NCBI GenBank assembly: GCA_900545745.1
Contig: URAD01000007.1
Span: 1 to 64,000 of the forward strand
DNA: 64,000 bases
Direction of reading: 5' to 3'
Origin: an uncultured Collinsella sp.
Lineage (GTDB): Bacteria > Actinomycetota > Coriobacteriia > Coriobacteriales > Coriobacteriaceae
Part shown: positions 34,769-43,746 of the stretch, one piece after another
Position numbering within the stretch: position 1 is the stretch's first letter
Layout of the letters: each line of letters begins with the position of its first letter
Notes under the pieces: model-generated
Database searches by the model: none
Told to the model about the DNA's origin: nothing
What the model saw: only the letters and a program-made list of their open reading frames with translations
Made by a program: the position numbers and the translations under genes

Positions 34769-34907
34769 GGGACATGCTTTCCGAATGGAGGCTCAGACGG
34801 AAACTACGTCCCGGAATTCCGTTTTAAAGCGGGATGCGCTTTCCGAATGGCGTTCCAAGCGGAAACCGTGTCCCGGAATACAGCCTCAGAGTGGGACGCC
34901 GTTTCCG
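34769..34907. repeat. 62-bp tandem repeat of hairpins (two and a half units)
   Basis: Units start at 34769, 34831 and 34893, exactly 62 bp apart. Each begins GGGA(C/T)..G.TTTCCG. The first two units close with CGGAAAC..GTCCC (34798-34812 and 34860-34874), forming long hairpins; the third is cut short. It lies in the convergent gap between ogt and the ClC gene. Confidence 0.8.
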
Positions 34908-34934
34908 GCTGAGACCACCTGCCTGGACATCGAT

Positions 34935-36185
34935 CTACGCCCGCTCCTGCAGGGCGTAGATGGACTTATCCATGTTGAACAGGTAAGCCACAACGCAGAC
35001 AATAATGAACATCGGCAAGTTACCAAAGCCGAAGACTTCGCAGCCAATAAGGATGGGTGCGAGCAGCGTATTGGTGGCGCTGCCAAAGACGGCTGCGTAG
35101 CCCAGTGAGGCGCAGAGCTCGACGGGCATGCCGAGAATCCCGGCGAGTACGACACCCAGGCTGGCTCCGATGGAGAACAACGGCGTCACCTCGCCACCCT
35201 GATATCCTGCGGCAAGCGTGGTAATGGTGAGTGCGAATTTGAGTGCCCAGTCCCAAGGTATGATGGCGACCTTGCCGTCACCGTCGAGCGCCGCGGATAT
35301 CAGATTGGTGCCAAGCCCGCAGTATCGACCCTGCCATAGTGCGAACAGAATCGCCGATAACGCGATGCCCATAACGGCGATGCGTGCATAGGGGTTGGGG
35401 AACAGCCGCGCCGCAAGTGTTTTGGCATGTGCAAGGCACCAGGCAAAGGCGCCGCCCACCATACCAAACGCGATGCCCAACAGTGCCAGCCGTCCAAGAC
35501 CGGGGAGGTCGAGCGCATACGAGGCGGTAACGGCGACCTCGAACTTCTCGAGCCCCAGGGCGCCGGAGGTCATGCTTGCGGCAAGTGAAGCCGTAAGCGC
35601 GGGGAGCAACGCGCGGTATTCCATGCGTCCGGCGACCAGCACTTCGATAGCAAAGACCGTAGCAGCGAGCGGCGTTCGAAAGAGTCCGGCAAAGCCAGCG
35701 GCCATACCAATGAGCAAAAACGTGTTGCCGGGGTTTCGGAAAGGTAGACGCCTGCCGATCCAGTGCGAGACGGTTGCACCAATCTGCACGGCCACGCCCT
35801 CGCGCCCCGCACTGCCGCCAAAGAGGTGCGTCCCCCACGTGCTCAACATAATGAGCGGCACCAAACGCGGGGAGATGGCATCCTCGCGTCCGTGACCTAC
35901 GTCAAATACCAGGCTCATGCCCCGATCGGTGCCTTTGCCCCAGGTGCGGTAGGCAAATACGATGGCCAAGCCCATGAGGGCGAGGAAGGGAAGGAGCAGT
36001 GCGATGTGTTCGTCGCGGAAGGCGCCGATTGCCAGAAGCACGCGTCCAAAGAGTGCGCAGATGGCGCCAACGATGATGCCGATAGGGATTCCGACGGCAC
36101 CCATAAGCACGAGGCCGCTATAGGTGTTGAGCAAGCGTTTGATTCTGCTCGATGCGTTGCTTTCCGACATTTTGCTTTCCGACAC
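34935..36185 (-). CDS. ClC-family chloride channel/transporter
   Basis: The 416-residue membrane protein has about ten helices and the signature GSAGREGVAVQIG near residue 122, where the Glu is the gating glutamate of ClC proteins. The YQGGEVTPLFSIGASLG motif near residue 320 forms the second selectivity segment. It is shorter than E. coli ClcA and closest in form to voltage-gated chloride-channel family proteins of Gram-positives. The GTG at 36185 has AGAGAG upstream; an ATG at 36170 is an alternative start because the MSES sequence is repeated. Chloride or fluoride transport cannot be decided from sequence. Confidence 0.85.
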   Translation of the reverse strand: MSESKMSESNASSRIKRLLNTYSGLVLMGAVGIPIGIIVGAICALFGRVLLAIGAFRDEHIALLLPFLALMGLAIVFAYRTWGKGTDRGMSLVFDVGHGREDAISPRLVPLIMLSTWGTHLFGGSAGREGVAVQIGATVSHWIGRRLPFRNPGNTFLLIGMAAGFAGLFRTPLAATVFAIEVLVAGRMEYRALLPALTASLAASMTSGALGLEKFEVAVTASYALDLPGLGRLALLGIAFGMVGGAFAWCLAHAKTLAARLFPNPYARIAVMGIALSAILFALWQGRYCGLGTNLISAALDGDGKVAIIPWDWALKFALTITTLAAGYQGGEVTPLFSIGASLGVVLAGILGMPVELCASLGYAAVFGSATNTLLAPILIGCEVFGFGNLPMFIIVCVVAYLFNMDKSIYALQERA

Positions 36186-36355
36186 TTGCTCTCTTGATAG
36201 AAAAAGAGCTGGAGTTGCGCATCGTTGAGAGGCTTTCCAGCTTTAGCAAAACAAACTTATAAGATGCGACGGGCCGCGTCAAGATAATTGCTTGACAGCC
36301 TAGGAGGCGGCTGGTTGGCTGGCTTAAAACCTAGCGCGTGAAATGACGCTCCACG

Positions 36356-36994
36356 CTATTCAGCGCGCTTGATAGGATGACGAACCACGGTCTTAAGTTT
36401 CTCCGGCGCACACTTGCGTGGATCGGAGAGATAGATTTCGTGATGTAAACGGGTATCTGAGAAGTCGGGGACATAGCCCTGCTCGGTCGCATATTCATGC
36501 ATGGCGTCTACGGTTGCCGGCTCGCTGTCGTAGGGTCCGGTATGCATGCATTGAACGCAGAGACCCTCGTCAACTTTAAGCAGCTCGACGGCAGAAAAGT
36601 CCAGTTTCTTTTTGGCCGTGGCTTCCGCGACCGCCCAGTCAAAGTCATCCTGAGTGACGAAATCGGGCAGGCGGATGCACGAGATAAAGTTGAAATCGTC
36701 CTTGCGTACATAATCGATGTCGCCGCTCGGGGAGTCTTGCCACCAGAAGCCCTCGAGCGGCGGTACCACAAAGTCGAAATAGCCCTCGATACTCCTTGAG
36801 CCTTTCTTTGACATCTTGACGGTATAGGCGATGCCGTAAAGCAGCGGCAGGGCATTTTGATACTCGCCACCTTCGGTATTTGGGTCGCCCTTTCCGCGAA
36901 CGGCAACGTAGCTCATAGGCGGGACAGTTATGATACTCGGCTTGCTTGCAGGTCTGTAGAGCTCCTTGCATTCCTTCTTAAAGTCGAACGCCAT
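36356..36994 (-). CDS. GyrI-like small-molecule-binding domain protein
   Basis: The 212-residue protein has the two-lobed SHS2/GyrI-like fold pattern: an N-terminal strand ending YVAVRGKGDPN, then FDFVVPPLEGFWW in the middle, and a C-terminal half with CMHTGPYDSEPATVDAMHEY, typical of GyrI-like proteins. No DNA-binding domain is attached. Stand-alone members are thought to bind or hydrolyse hydrophobic cationic compounds. TTGGCGG-containing sequence rather than a strong ribosome site precedes the ATG. The neighbours give no functional clue. Confidence 0.8.
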   Translation of the reverse strand: MAFDFKKECKELYRPASKPSIITVPPMSYVAVRGKGDPNTEGGEYQNALPLLYGIAYTVKMSKKGSRSIEGYFDFVVPPLEGFWWQDSPSGDIDYVRKDDFNFISCIRLPDFVTQDDFDWAVAEATAKKKLDFSAVELLKVDEGLCVQCMHTGPYDSEPATVDAMHEYATEQGYVPDFSDTRLHHEIYLSDPRKCAPEKLKTVVRHPIKRAE

Positions 36995-37180
36995 GTTGGC
37001 CGCCTTTCTGCGTATTGGCCTGCTTAGATAGCGGAATCATATCATAGAAACGAACAGCTGTTCGAATGATTTGGCTGACAGATTGAGATGCGTGCGTTGT
37101 GTTTGGCGGTCGGCCTGACCCCATCGATGATTTCTCTGCCTCCCCGGCGCCTCATCTATAGCTGCCGTTTCCCCATATAG

Positions 37181-37215
37181 AACCTGCCAAAATAAACCCG
37201 TCCCTTTTTAGTCGG
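37181..37215 (-). repeat. Degenerate REP-like palindrome
   Basis: On the minus strand AAGGGACGGGTTTA is followed by TTTTGGCAGG, matching the core and right arm of the copy at 46539. The left arm is degenerate (CCGACTAAAA). It lies about 50 bp before the ABC ATPase start, within the 271-bp gap after the GyrI-like gene. Confidence 0.6.
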
Positions 37216-37265
37216 TGCGAAATGGGTAATACTAAAGAGTTATCCGACCAGATGGGAACCGATCG

Positions 37266-37967
37266 ATGGCTTATATCGAATTCAAAGACGTCATCAAGGC
37301 ATACGGCGAGGGCGACGCCCGCATTCACGCACTCGACGGCGCGAGCTTTACGGTCGAGCGCGGCGAGCTCGCCATCATTTTGGGTGCTTCGGGTGCCGGC
37401 AAGACCACGGCGCTCAACATTCTGGGCGGCATGGATACGGCGACTTCCGGCACCGTGACGGTGGACGGGCGCGATGTGAGCTCCGCTAACGAGGCGCAGC
37501 TCGTGGAATACCGCCGCGCCGACGTCGGCTTTGTCTTCCAGTTCTACAATCTGGTCCCCAACCTGACGGCGCTCGAAAATGTTGAGCTTGCGGCGCAAAT
37601 CTGCCCTGATTCGCTCGATGCCGAGCAAACGCTTTGCCAGGTTGGCTTGGGTGAGCGCCTCGCCAACTTCCCCGCGCAGCTTTCGGGCGGCGAGCAGCAG
37701 CGCGTGTCCATTGCCCGCGCACTGGCAAAGAACCCCAAGCTGCTTTTGTGCGACGAGCCCACGGGCGCACTTGACTATAAAACCGGCAAGCAGATCTTGC
37801 AGCTGCTGCAGGACACTTGCCGCAAGCAGGGCATTACGGTCATCATCATCACCCACAACTCCGCGCTGGCGCCCATGGCCGATCGCCTGATCCGCTTTAA
37901 GAACGGTCGCGTGGAGAGCGAGACGGTCCAGCAAAATCCCGTGCCTATCGAGACGATCGAGTGGTAG
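37266..37967 (+). CDS. ABC transporter ATPase of the MacB/LolD type
   Basis: The 233-residue ATPase has Walker [10 protein letters not shown] (residues 40-48), signature LSGGEQQR, Walker [13 protein letters not shown] and the H-loop histidine in IITHN. The [17 protein letters not shown] text is typical of ATPases paired with FtsX-like permeases. It works with the following large permease gene, whose start lies five bases after this stop. Such pairs act as mechanotransmission machines, exporting or sensing peptides and lipids rather than pumping through the membrane. Confidence 0.92.
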   Translation: MAYIEFKDVIKAYGEGDARIHALDGASFTVERGELAIILGASGAGKTTALNILGGMDTATSGTVTVDGRDVSSANEAQLVEYRRADVGFVFQFYNLVPNLTALENVELAAQICPDSLDAEQTLCQVGLGERLANFPAQLSGGEQQRVSIARALAKNPKLLLCDEPTGALDYKTGKQILQLLQDTCRKQGITVIIITHNSALAPMADRLIRFKNGRVESETVQQNPVPIETIEW

Positions 37968-37972
37968 CGCCC

Positions 37973-40738
37973 ATGGACCAAGACCGTCAAAACAGCCAAA
38001 ACCACGATACGGAGCACGCGGGTCGCGACCGGGAGTTCGCGACCTACCGCACGGCCCAAAGCTCAAACGATATGGTGCCGACGGTGTTTCGCCGTGGCAT
38101 CTACCGCACAATCCGCGGCAGCCTCAAACGCTTCTTGTCTATCGTGGTCATCACCGCGCTCGGCGTGAGCGTGATGTGCGGCCTCAAGGCGGGTTGTGAG
38201 GATCTGTGCGATTCGGTCGATGCCTACTTTGACCAGCAGAATGTCTATGACATTAACGTGCAGTCGACCTATGGCCTTACGCGCGACGATCTTGCGGCTA
38301 TCCAAGAGGTCGACGGCGTCGAGACGGCCGAGGGTATCTACACCGAGACCGCCTACACCGCCGTGGGCACAGCGCGCGAGCGCGTGGTCGTGCAAAGTCT
38401 CTCCAAGGAGAACATCGATCAGCCGGTGCTCGTGAACGGCGATTTGCCCGAGAGCGCCGATGAGGTCGCGGTGACTTCGAAGTTCCTGAAGGCTTCGGGC
38501 AAAAGGCTCGGCGATACGGTGAGCTTTGCCGCCAACGATGCGAGCTCGTCGAACCAAAGTGCCAAGGACCAGTTTGCCGCGGGCGATTACACCATTACGG
38601 CCGAGGTCCTCGATCCCACCGATGTAAGTTCTGACTCGACAGTCAACGCCTTTCGCGCTGCTTCGGCGGCGGACTATAAGTTCTATGTGAGCGAGGACGC
38701 CGCGACATCTTCTTCCTACTCCGCGGTCCACGTGATCGTCGAGGGAGCCAAGAGCCTCAACTCCTATTCGGATTCCTACGCGGCAAAGATCAATGAGGTC
38801 AAGGGCAATATCGAGAAGATCCGCGAGGAGCGTGAGAAGGCGCGCACCCAGGAGCTGACGGTCGACACGCCGGCGAGCTTGGACGCGGCTGAGCGTCAGG
38901 CGAATATGCTCTTTGGGATTGAGCAGGACAACATCAATCGCATGGCCGAGGGCAGCGACGAGCGTGCGCAGGCGCAAGCCGACCTGGATCAGCGTCGCGC
39001 CGCCGCCGATCAACAGTTTGCCGATGCCCGCGCCGAGCTTTCCGATCTGGGCGAATGCACCTGGTACATCCAGGACCGCGGCAATATCGCAAGCTACTCG
39101 AGCGTGGAGAGCGATAGCTCGTCAATTGAAGCCATCGCCACGGTGTTCCCGTTCATCTTCTTTATCGTCGCCGTGCTCATCAGCCTCACCACCGCCACGC
39201 GTATGGTCGAGGAGGAACGCACACTCATCGGCCTGTATAAGGCGCTCGGTTATTCGCTCGGACGCATCCTGTCCAAATACGTGGACTATGCGCTGTGGGC
39301 CTGTCTGATCGGCGGCGTGCTCGGCAACATCATCGGATTTGTGGGCCTGCCGCTGTTCCTGTTTACGGTGTTCGACGACATGTACTCACTGCCCCAGATG
39401 CTGCTTTCGTACGACATCGTGTCCTCGATCGTTTCGGTGGCGCTGTTTGCCGTGGGCGTGGTGGGCGCCACGATTATCGCCTGCCGCCACGAGATGGCCG
39501 AGACCCCGGCCTCGCTTATGCGTCCCAAGGCCCCGCGCGCTGGCTCGCGCATTCTGCTCGAGCGCATCGGCTTTATCTGGCGCCGCATGGGCTTTTTGAA
39601 CAAGGTCGCTGCACGCAACCTTTTCCGCTATAAAAAGCGCGCCTTTATGACCATCTTCGGCATCGCCGGCTGCACGGCGCTCGTGATCTGCGGTATGGGC
39701 ATCCGCGATACGTCGGTGGCGCTTTCGCCCAAACAGTACGGGCATATCACGCGTTATGACTTGCTGGCGGTCGCCAACCCCGATGACTTTACGCAGACGT
39801 GCGCGGCGTTGGATGAGCGCAGCACGGCCAATGATTCCAACGTGACGGTGAGCTCGACCCTGCCGATTATGACCGACAACGTTACCTTTACATTCGGCGG
39901 AAAGAGCGAGACCGTGCAGCTCATCGTGATTCCCGACGACCGCACGGGTGACTTGGGCGATTACGTGCGCCTGGAGGATGAGTCCAAAGAACCGCTGTCT
40001 TTGCGTGACGGAGACGTGTATCTGAGCAAAAGTTCACAGCTGGTGCTGGGGATTCAGCCGGGCGATACGGCTCACGTCCAGGATTCGTCGCTCAACGTCG
40101 CCAAGGTCAAGGTTAGCGACATTTCGCTCAACTATCTGGGCAACACGCTCTATATGACGCAGGGCACCTATGAGCACGCATTCGGTCGAAGCGCACGCCT
40201 CAACGGCGTCTTTGTGCTGCTTAAGGGTTCGTCGGCCGACCAGATTGCGTTTAGCAAGAATCTTAAGAGTGACGGTTGGCTTACGATTTCGAGTACGGCC
40301 GAGCATTGGGAAAACTTTGAGGCGAACTTCACTATTATCAATTCCGTCGTGGTGCTCGTGACCTTTATGGCGGCGTGCCTGTCGTTTGTGGTGGTGTTTA
40401 CGCTGTCCAACACGAATATCTCCGAGCGCGAGCGCGAGCTGGCGACCATCAAGGTGCTTGGTTTCCGCCGTGGCGAGGTGCACCATTACGTCAACAAGGA
40501 GACGTTGATCCTCACGGCAATTGGCGCCGCGCTGGGCGTGCCACTGGGCGGCTTGCTGGCCGAGAGTTTTACGTACATTTTGCAGATGCCGTCGCTGTAC
40601 TTTGATGTTGAGGTCGAGCCGCTAAGCTACGTGCTCGCCGTGGTGCTTTCCTTTGGCTTTACGTTTATCGTCAACCTCGCCACCAATCGTACCCTCAACA
40701 AGATCGACATGGTCGGCGCCCTCAAAAGCGCCGAGTAA
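37973..40738 (+). CDS. Large FtsX-like ABC permease with extracellular domain
   Basis: The 921-residue protein has a cytoplasmic N-terminus of about 45 residues and one membrane helix near residue 60. A large extracellular region follows (about residues 85-390) with a charged coiled-coil stretch (VKGNIEKIREEREKARTQEL, near residue 280). Then come three helices (first FtsX domain), a second extracellular domain and three final helices (second FtsX domain). It has no ATPase domain and must use the one encoded just upstream. The ATG at 37973 is chosen; a GTG 12 bp earlier overlaps the ATPase gene. It probably exports or removes a lipophilic compound or peptide. Confidence 0.88.
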   Translation: MDQDRQNSQNHDTEHAGRDREFATYRTAQSSNDMVPTVFRRGIYRTIRGSLKRFLSIVVITALGVSVMCGLKAGCEDLCDSVDAYFDQQNVYDINVQSTYGLTRDDLAAIQEVDGVETAEGIYTETAYTAVGTARERVVVQSLSKENIDQPVLVNGDLPESADEVAVTSKFLKASGKRLGDTVSFAANDASSSNQSAKDQFAAGDYTITAEVLDPTDVSSDSTVNAFRAASAADYKFYVSEDAATSSSYSAVHVIVEGAKSLNSYSDSYAAKINEVKGNIEKIREEREKARTQELTVDTPASLDAAERQANMLFGIEQDNINRMAEGSDERAQAQADLDQRRAAADQQFADARAELSDLGECTWYIQDRGNIASYSSVESDSSSIEAIATVFPFIFFIVAVLISLTTATRMVEEERTLIGLYKALGYSLGRILSKYVDYALWACLIGGVLGNIIGFVGLPLFLFTVFDDMYSLPQMLLSYDIVSSIVSVALFAVGVVGATIIACRHEMAETPASLMRPKAPRAGSRILLERIGFIWRRMGFLNKVAARNLFRYKKRAFMTIFGIAGCTALVICGMGIRDTSVALSPKQYGHITRYDLLAVANPDDFTQTCAALDERSTANDSNVTVSSTLPIMTDNVTFTFGGKSETVQLIVIPDDRTGDLGDYVRLEDESKEPLSLRDGDVYLSKSSQLVLGIQPGDTAHVQDSSLNVAKVKVSDISLNYLGNTLYMTQGTYEHAFGRSARLNGVFVLLKGSSADQIAFSKNLKSDGWLTISSTAEHWENFEANFTIINSVVVLVTFMAACLSFVVVFTLSNTNISERERELATIKVLGFRRGEVHHYVNKETLILTAIGAALGVPLGGLLAESFTYILQMPSLYFDVEVEPLSYVLAVVLSFGFTFIVNLATNRTLNKIDMVGALKSAE

Positions 40739-40800
40739 CCTGCCCTGGGATTCAAGTTCTAGCGAGCTGCCGACGCGCCCGCAGCAGCATTTTTGCATAA

Positions 40801-40838
40801 ACCGCCCCGCCAAATGCATACTTTGACGGGGCGGTTGC
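40801..40838 (+). terminator. Intrinsic terminator of the FtsX-type ABC operon
   Basis: CCGCCCCG and CGGGGCGG (40801-40808 and 40826-40833) are joined by a loop with CAAA/TTTG pairing and followed by TTGCTTTTTG. Confidence 0.85.
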
Positions 40839-40868
40839 TTTTTGCCCACAGGTACCCCAGGGGGCGCC

Positions 40869-41070
40869 GTGCAAATTCCGGAGTATTCAGCGTCCCGGGG
40901 TCCGCGGGCGCGGGGGCGGGGGTGCAAAACTGCGCTGAAAGCCCCGATTCTGAGTCCCAACGCCTCTAGAGCCGCTCGTTTTTTTACAGGATGCGGCCCA
41001 TGGTGCCTGCCTTTCGCCCAAAATCCAGTATGCAGGCGCCCTCGGCTGCTGAATACTCCCAAAAATGCAC
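40869..41070. repeat. Long-range inverted repeat of unknown role
   Basis: Arms of 22-23 bp (40869-40891 and 41048-41070) share GGAGTATTCAGC/GCTGAATACTCC and GTGCA/TGCAC, with a less conserved middle. A second, nested pair (AGGATGCGGC near 40987, GCCGCATCCT near 41070) competes with or extends the structure. No credible gene is present; a long minus-strand open frame through it is an accident of GC-rich sequence. It fills most of the 541 bp between the FtsX terminator and the family B element. Confidence 0.5.
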
Positions 41071-41142
41071 GCCGCATCCTACCCCAGGCACCCGCAGCAA
41101 GAAGACGAATAGTTTCGGCCTCCCCAGTCACCGCAGGAGGCC

Positions 41143-41253
41143 CTAGGGCTTACCTCCCAAATCTTTCCGCAGGACGGAAGGATCCCGCCGCGCGAAGCGC
41201 ACGGCGGGATCCTGACATGTCCGAGGACGATTTGGGAGGTAAGCCCTGGGGTC
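41143..41253 (-). repeat. Family B structured element after pfkA
   Basis: The outer helix (41148-41165 with 41231-41248, perfect 18 bp, extended outward by CCC/GGG) encloses, on the minus strand, CGTCCTCGGACATG and CGTCCTGCGGAAA. The inner helix AGGATCCCGCCG pairs with CGGCGGGATCCT. It starts 27 bp after the pfkA stop. Confidence 0.85.
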
Positions 41254-41279
41254 TCCGATGAGAGCAGTTTCGGCCGAGG

Positions 41280-42359
41280 CTATTCGTCGCCGAAGCTGAT
41301 GCCCAACGCCTTGGCCTCGCGCACCAGATCGCTCTGGGGATCGACATACTTGAGCTTGCCGGCGACATCCTCGAGCGGCATGTGACACATCTTGCCGTCA
41401 CGCAGGGCGATCATGTAGCCAAACTCGCCGCGTAGACAGCCCAGTGCCGCCTCGACGCCGCACTGGGTCGCAAAGATGCGGTCCTGGGCGTCGGGCTGGC
41501 CGCCGCGCTGCGTGTGGCCGGGGATGGCGACGCGGGTCTCGCGACCGGTCTTGGCCTCGATCTCCTTGGCGATGTCGTAGACGATCGACGGGCTCGTGCG
41601 CTCGGCGAGTTTCTTCTTGTACTCCTTCTTGGACAGCGCCGCGTCCTCCTTGGAGATAGCGCCCTCGGCGACGGCCACGATGGTAAAGCGGCTGCCGGTC
41701 TCCATGCGATGCTCGATGGTCTTGATGACGTTATCCATGTCGTAGGGGATCTCGGGAATCAAGATGACATCCGCGCCGCCCGCGACGCCGGCGTATAGCG
41801 GGATCCAGCCAACCTTGTGGCCCATGATCTCGATAACGAACACGCGGCCGTGACTCGAAGCGGTGGTGTGAATGTCGTCGATGCACTTGGTGGCGACGTC
41901 GATGGCGCTCGTAAAGCCAAACGTCAGCTCGGTGCCCCAGGTGTCGTTATCGATGGTCTTAGGCAGGGCGATAACGTTGAGGCCCTCTTCGCGCAGACGG
42001 TTGGCGGTCTTGGTGGAGCCGTTGCCGCCCAGCATAAACAGGCAGTCGAGCTGCAGCTTATGATAGGTGTGGACCATTGCCGGCACCTTCTCGACGCCGT
42101 CGGCCTCGGGAATATCCAGGCGCTTGAACGGCGTACGGCTCGTGCCCAGGATGGTGCCGCCACGGGTAAGGATGCCGCTAAAATCGGCGGGCGTCATGAC
42201 GCGGAACCGGCTGTAGATAAGGCCCTGGTAGCCGTCCTCAAAACCATAGATCTCAATAGGCTCTTCGCTATTGGTCATAAGCGTTTTGACAATGCCGCGC
42301 ATGGTGGCGTTGAGCGCCTGGCAGTCGCCGCCACTGGTAAGAAGACCGATCCTAAGCAT
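41280..42359 (-). CDS. pfkA: 6-phosphofructokinase
   Basis: The 359-residue enzyme phosphorylates fructose 6-phosphate in glycolysis. It has LTSGGDCQALNA at residues 7-18 and the catalytic PKTIDND (Asp137). GGNGSTKT at residues 111-118 stands where ATP-type enzymes have GGDGS. The glycine that favours ATP (position 104 in E. coli numbering) is kept. The residue equal to E. coli Gly124 is Lys134, as in pyrophosphate-using enzymes. Phosphoryl donor choice therefore cannot be read with certainty. The gene is monocistronic. Confidence 0.9.
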   Translation of the reverse strand: MLRIGLLTSGGDCQALNATMRGIVKTLMTNSEEPIEIYGFEDGYQGLIYSRFRVMTPADFSGILTRGGTILGTSRTPFKRLDIPEADGVEKVPAMVHTYHKLQLDCLFMLGGNGSTKTANRLREEGLNVIALPKTIDNDTWGTELTFGFTSAIDVATKCIDDIHTTASSHGRVFVIEIMGHKVGWIPLYAGVAGGADVILIPEIPYDMDNVIKTIEHRMETGSRFTIVAVAEGAISKEDAALSKKEYKKKLAERTSPSIVYDIAKEIEAKTGRETRVAIPGHTQRGGQPDAQDRIFATQCGVEAALGCLRGEFGYMIALRDGKMCHMPLEDVAGKLKYVDPQSDLVREAKALGISFGDE

Positions 42360-42397
42360 GATGAATCCTTCCGGGCAAGTTATAACATGCGCATAAG

Positions 42398-42430
42398 TTT
42401 ACCCCCGCACACTGTTGATACGGGGGTAAA
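42398..42430 (-). terminator. Intrinsic terminator of the Ntn-hydrolase gene
   Basis: TTTACCCCCG and CGGGGGTAAA are joined by a 13-base loop. It lies downstream of the 42500 gene and upstream of pfkA. Confidence 0.75.
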
Positions 42431-42499
42431 ACGTGTTAGCTCAAGCGTATAGAAATGTAAACAACGTCAGGCGAGCGTAAGGTCGACGAGCCTGGGTCC

Positions 42500-43585
42500 T
42501 TACAGTGCGAAGGCGTCGACGTCGCCCCAGTGGCGGCGCAGCGTAATGGCGGCGGCGGGTTCGGTATTGTCAAAGACGACCGACCATTGCGTATTGCTGG
42601 TGATGTCTTCCGGATTGGGTTCTTGCGCTGCGGCACGCAGGGCTTTCCAGACAATCGTTTCGTCCTGGGCACCGACATGGGCGTCAAGGACATCGGCGAT
42701 TGCGACGGCGCGCTCTTTACCATGGCCCAGCTCGCCATTCTTTTGGTTGGGCAGCACTTCGTCGCCATAGCAGGCGTAGAAGTTCGTAACCTGGCGTACA
42801 GGAGTCGCTTTGAAAGCACGGTCCGGATCGCGCGGATCCCACTCTACTACGCGCGCGTCACCGGCGGCGTCGTTGATAAAGAAGTGGTAATCGCGTCCTG
42901 CCATGGCGTGCATGTCGTAGGCGGAAAGCAGGTCGACAGCCTCTTGCGTGGTGGCGGCACGGTCGAGCACCAGGCGGATGGCGAGCGAGGTATTGATGAC
43001 GGGGCGCTGCGTGTCCTGGTCACAGGGCTTGGAGTCCAGAGTGAGTACGGCAATGGACACGCCGCATTCGTTAACACCGTCGAGCTGGGCAAACGGGCCC
43101 ATGAGTGCGGCGGCGCGTCCGCCGACGGAGTCAAGCGGAGTGTTATCGCCCAGGTTGTTAAGGGCGGCAAACCCGATGGAGGCATAGCCGTCGCGTGGGT
43201 GATTGCGCACCAGCAGCGCCGAGGTGTCGTCCTTAAAGTCGTAATTGCGACCGGTGCGCACGCGGCCTTCGGCATCTACGGCGACAAAAGCGCTGCAGGC
43301 AAACTGGGGCGCCTGGACATGTACCGGCACACCGGGCAGCACCTGCGCCACCACGGCATCGATGTAGGCCTGGTCGTCGCGCACGCCAGCGGCGATGATG
43401 CGATCAAGATCGTAGTCGTAGGCGATGTCGATTGCGTACAGGTCATAGCTATCCGCGTAGCCGGTCAAGCGTTTGAGCGACGCGGCGGACTTGATTTGCT
43501 TGCGGTAAACGATACCGGTGGCAGCGGCAAGGCCGACGGCGACTCCCGCGACACCGCAGGCGATGGCAATGTTACGTGGCTTCAT
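42500..43585 (-). CDS. Membrane-anchored Ntn hydrolase of the choloylglycine hydrolase/acyltransferase superfamily
   Basis: The 361-residue protein has an N-terminal hydrophobic helix (residues 7-25) followed by a basic residue cluster. A C45/C59-like hydrolase domain follows, with the presumed nucleophile in FACSAF (Cys97) and the GRNYDFK motif near residue 115. LDGVNECGVSIAVLTLDS and HFFINDAAGDARVVEWDP also fit linear amide C-N hydrolases. Bile salt hydrolases of gut bacteria belong to this superfamily, but they start directly at the catalytic Cys and lack an anchor. Penicillin acylase or acyl-homoserine-type activity is equally possible. The cysteine would have to be freed by processing. 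Confidence 0.78.
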   Translation of the reverse strand: MKPRNIAIACGVAGVAVGLAAATGIVYRKQIKSAASLKRLTGYADSYDLYAIDIAYDYDLDRIIAAGVRDDQAYIDAVVAQVLPGVPVHVQAPQFACSAFVAVDAEGRVRTGRNYDFKDDTSALLVRNHPRDGYASIGFAALNNLGDNTPLDSVGGRAAALMGPFAQLDGVNECGVSIAVLTLDSKPCDQDTQRPVINTSLAIRLVLDRAATTQEAVDLLSAYDMHAMAGRDYHFFINDAAGDARVVEWDPRDPDRAFKATPVRQVTNFYACYGDEVLPNQKNGELGHGKERAVAIADVLDAHVGAQDETIVWKALRAAAQEPNPEDITSNTQWSVVFDNTEPAAAITLRRHWGDVDAFAL

Positions 43586-43746
43586 GACGGCTCCTCTCGT
43601 CCTGTTAGCGTAATTGTCGCAAAAGGAGCGCGGGCATGATGGCTCAACTTGGTGAGCGGCGCGGGATTAAACATGGAATGAAGAGTGCGGCGCTGGCGTG
43701 GCGGGGTATGCTGGAGGGGACCATCAACCCAGCGAAAGGGGAGAGC

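Noticed and set aside
34785..35108. Plus-strand frame of 107 codons after ogt
   Set aside because: It lies in the 62-bp tandem repeat and then antisense to the ClC gene.
40622..41131. Minus-strand frame of 169 codons between the FtsX gene and pfkA
   Set aside because: It runs through a terminator and an inverted repeat and shows no protein-like composition.
40869..41131. Possible T-box or riboswitch leader upstream of a minus-strand gene
   Set aside because: No T-box consensus was found, and the region lies downstream, not upstream, of pfkA.
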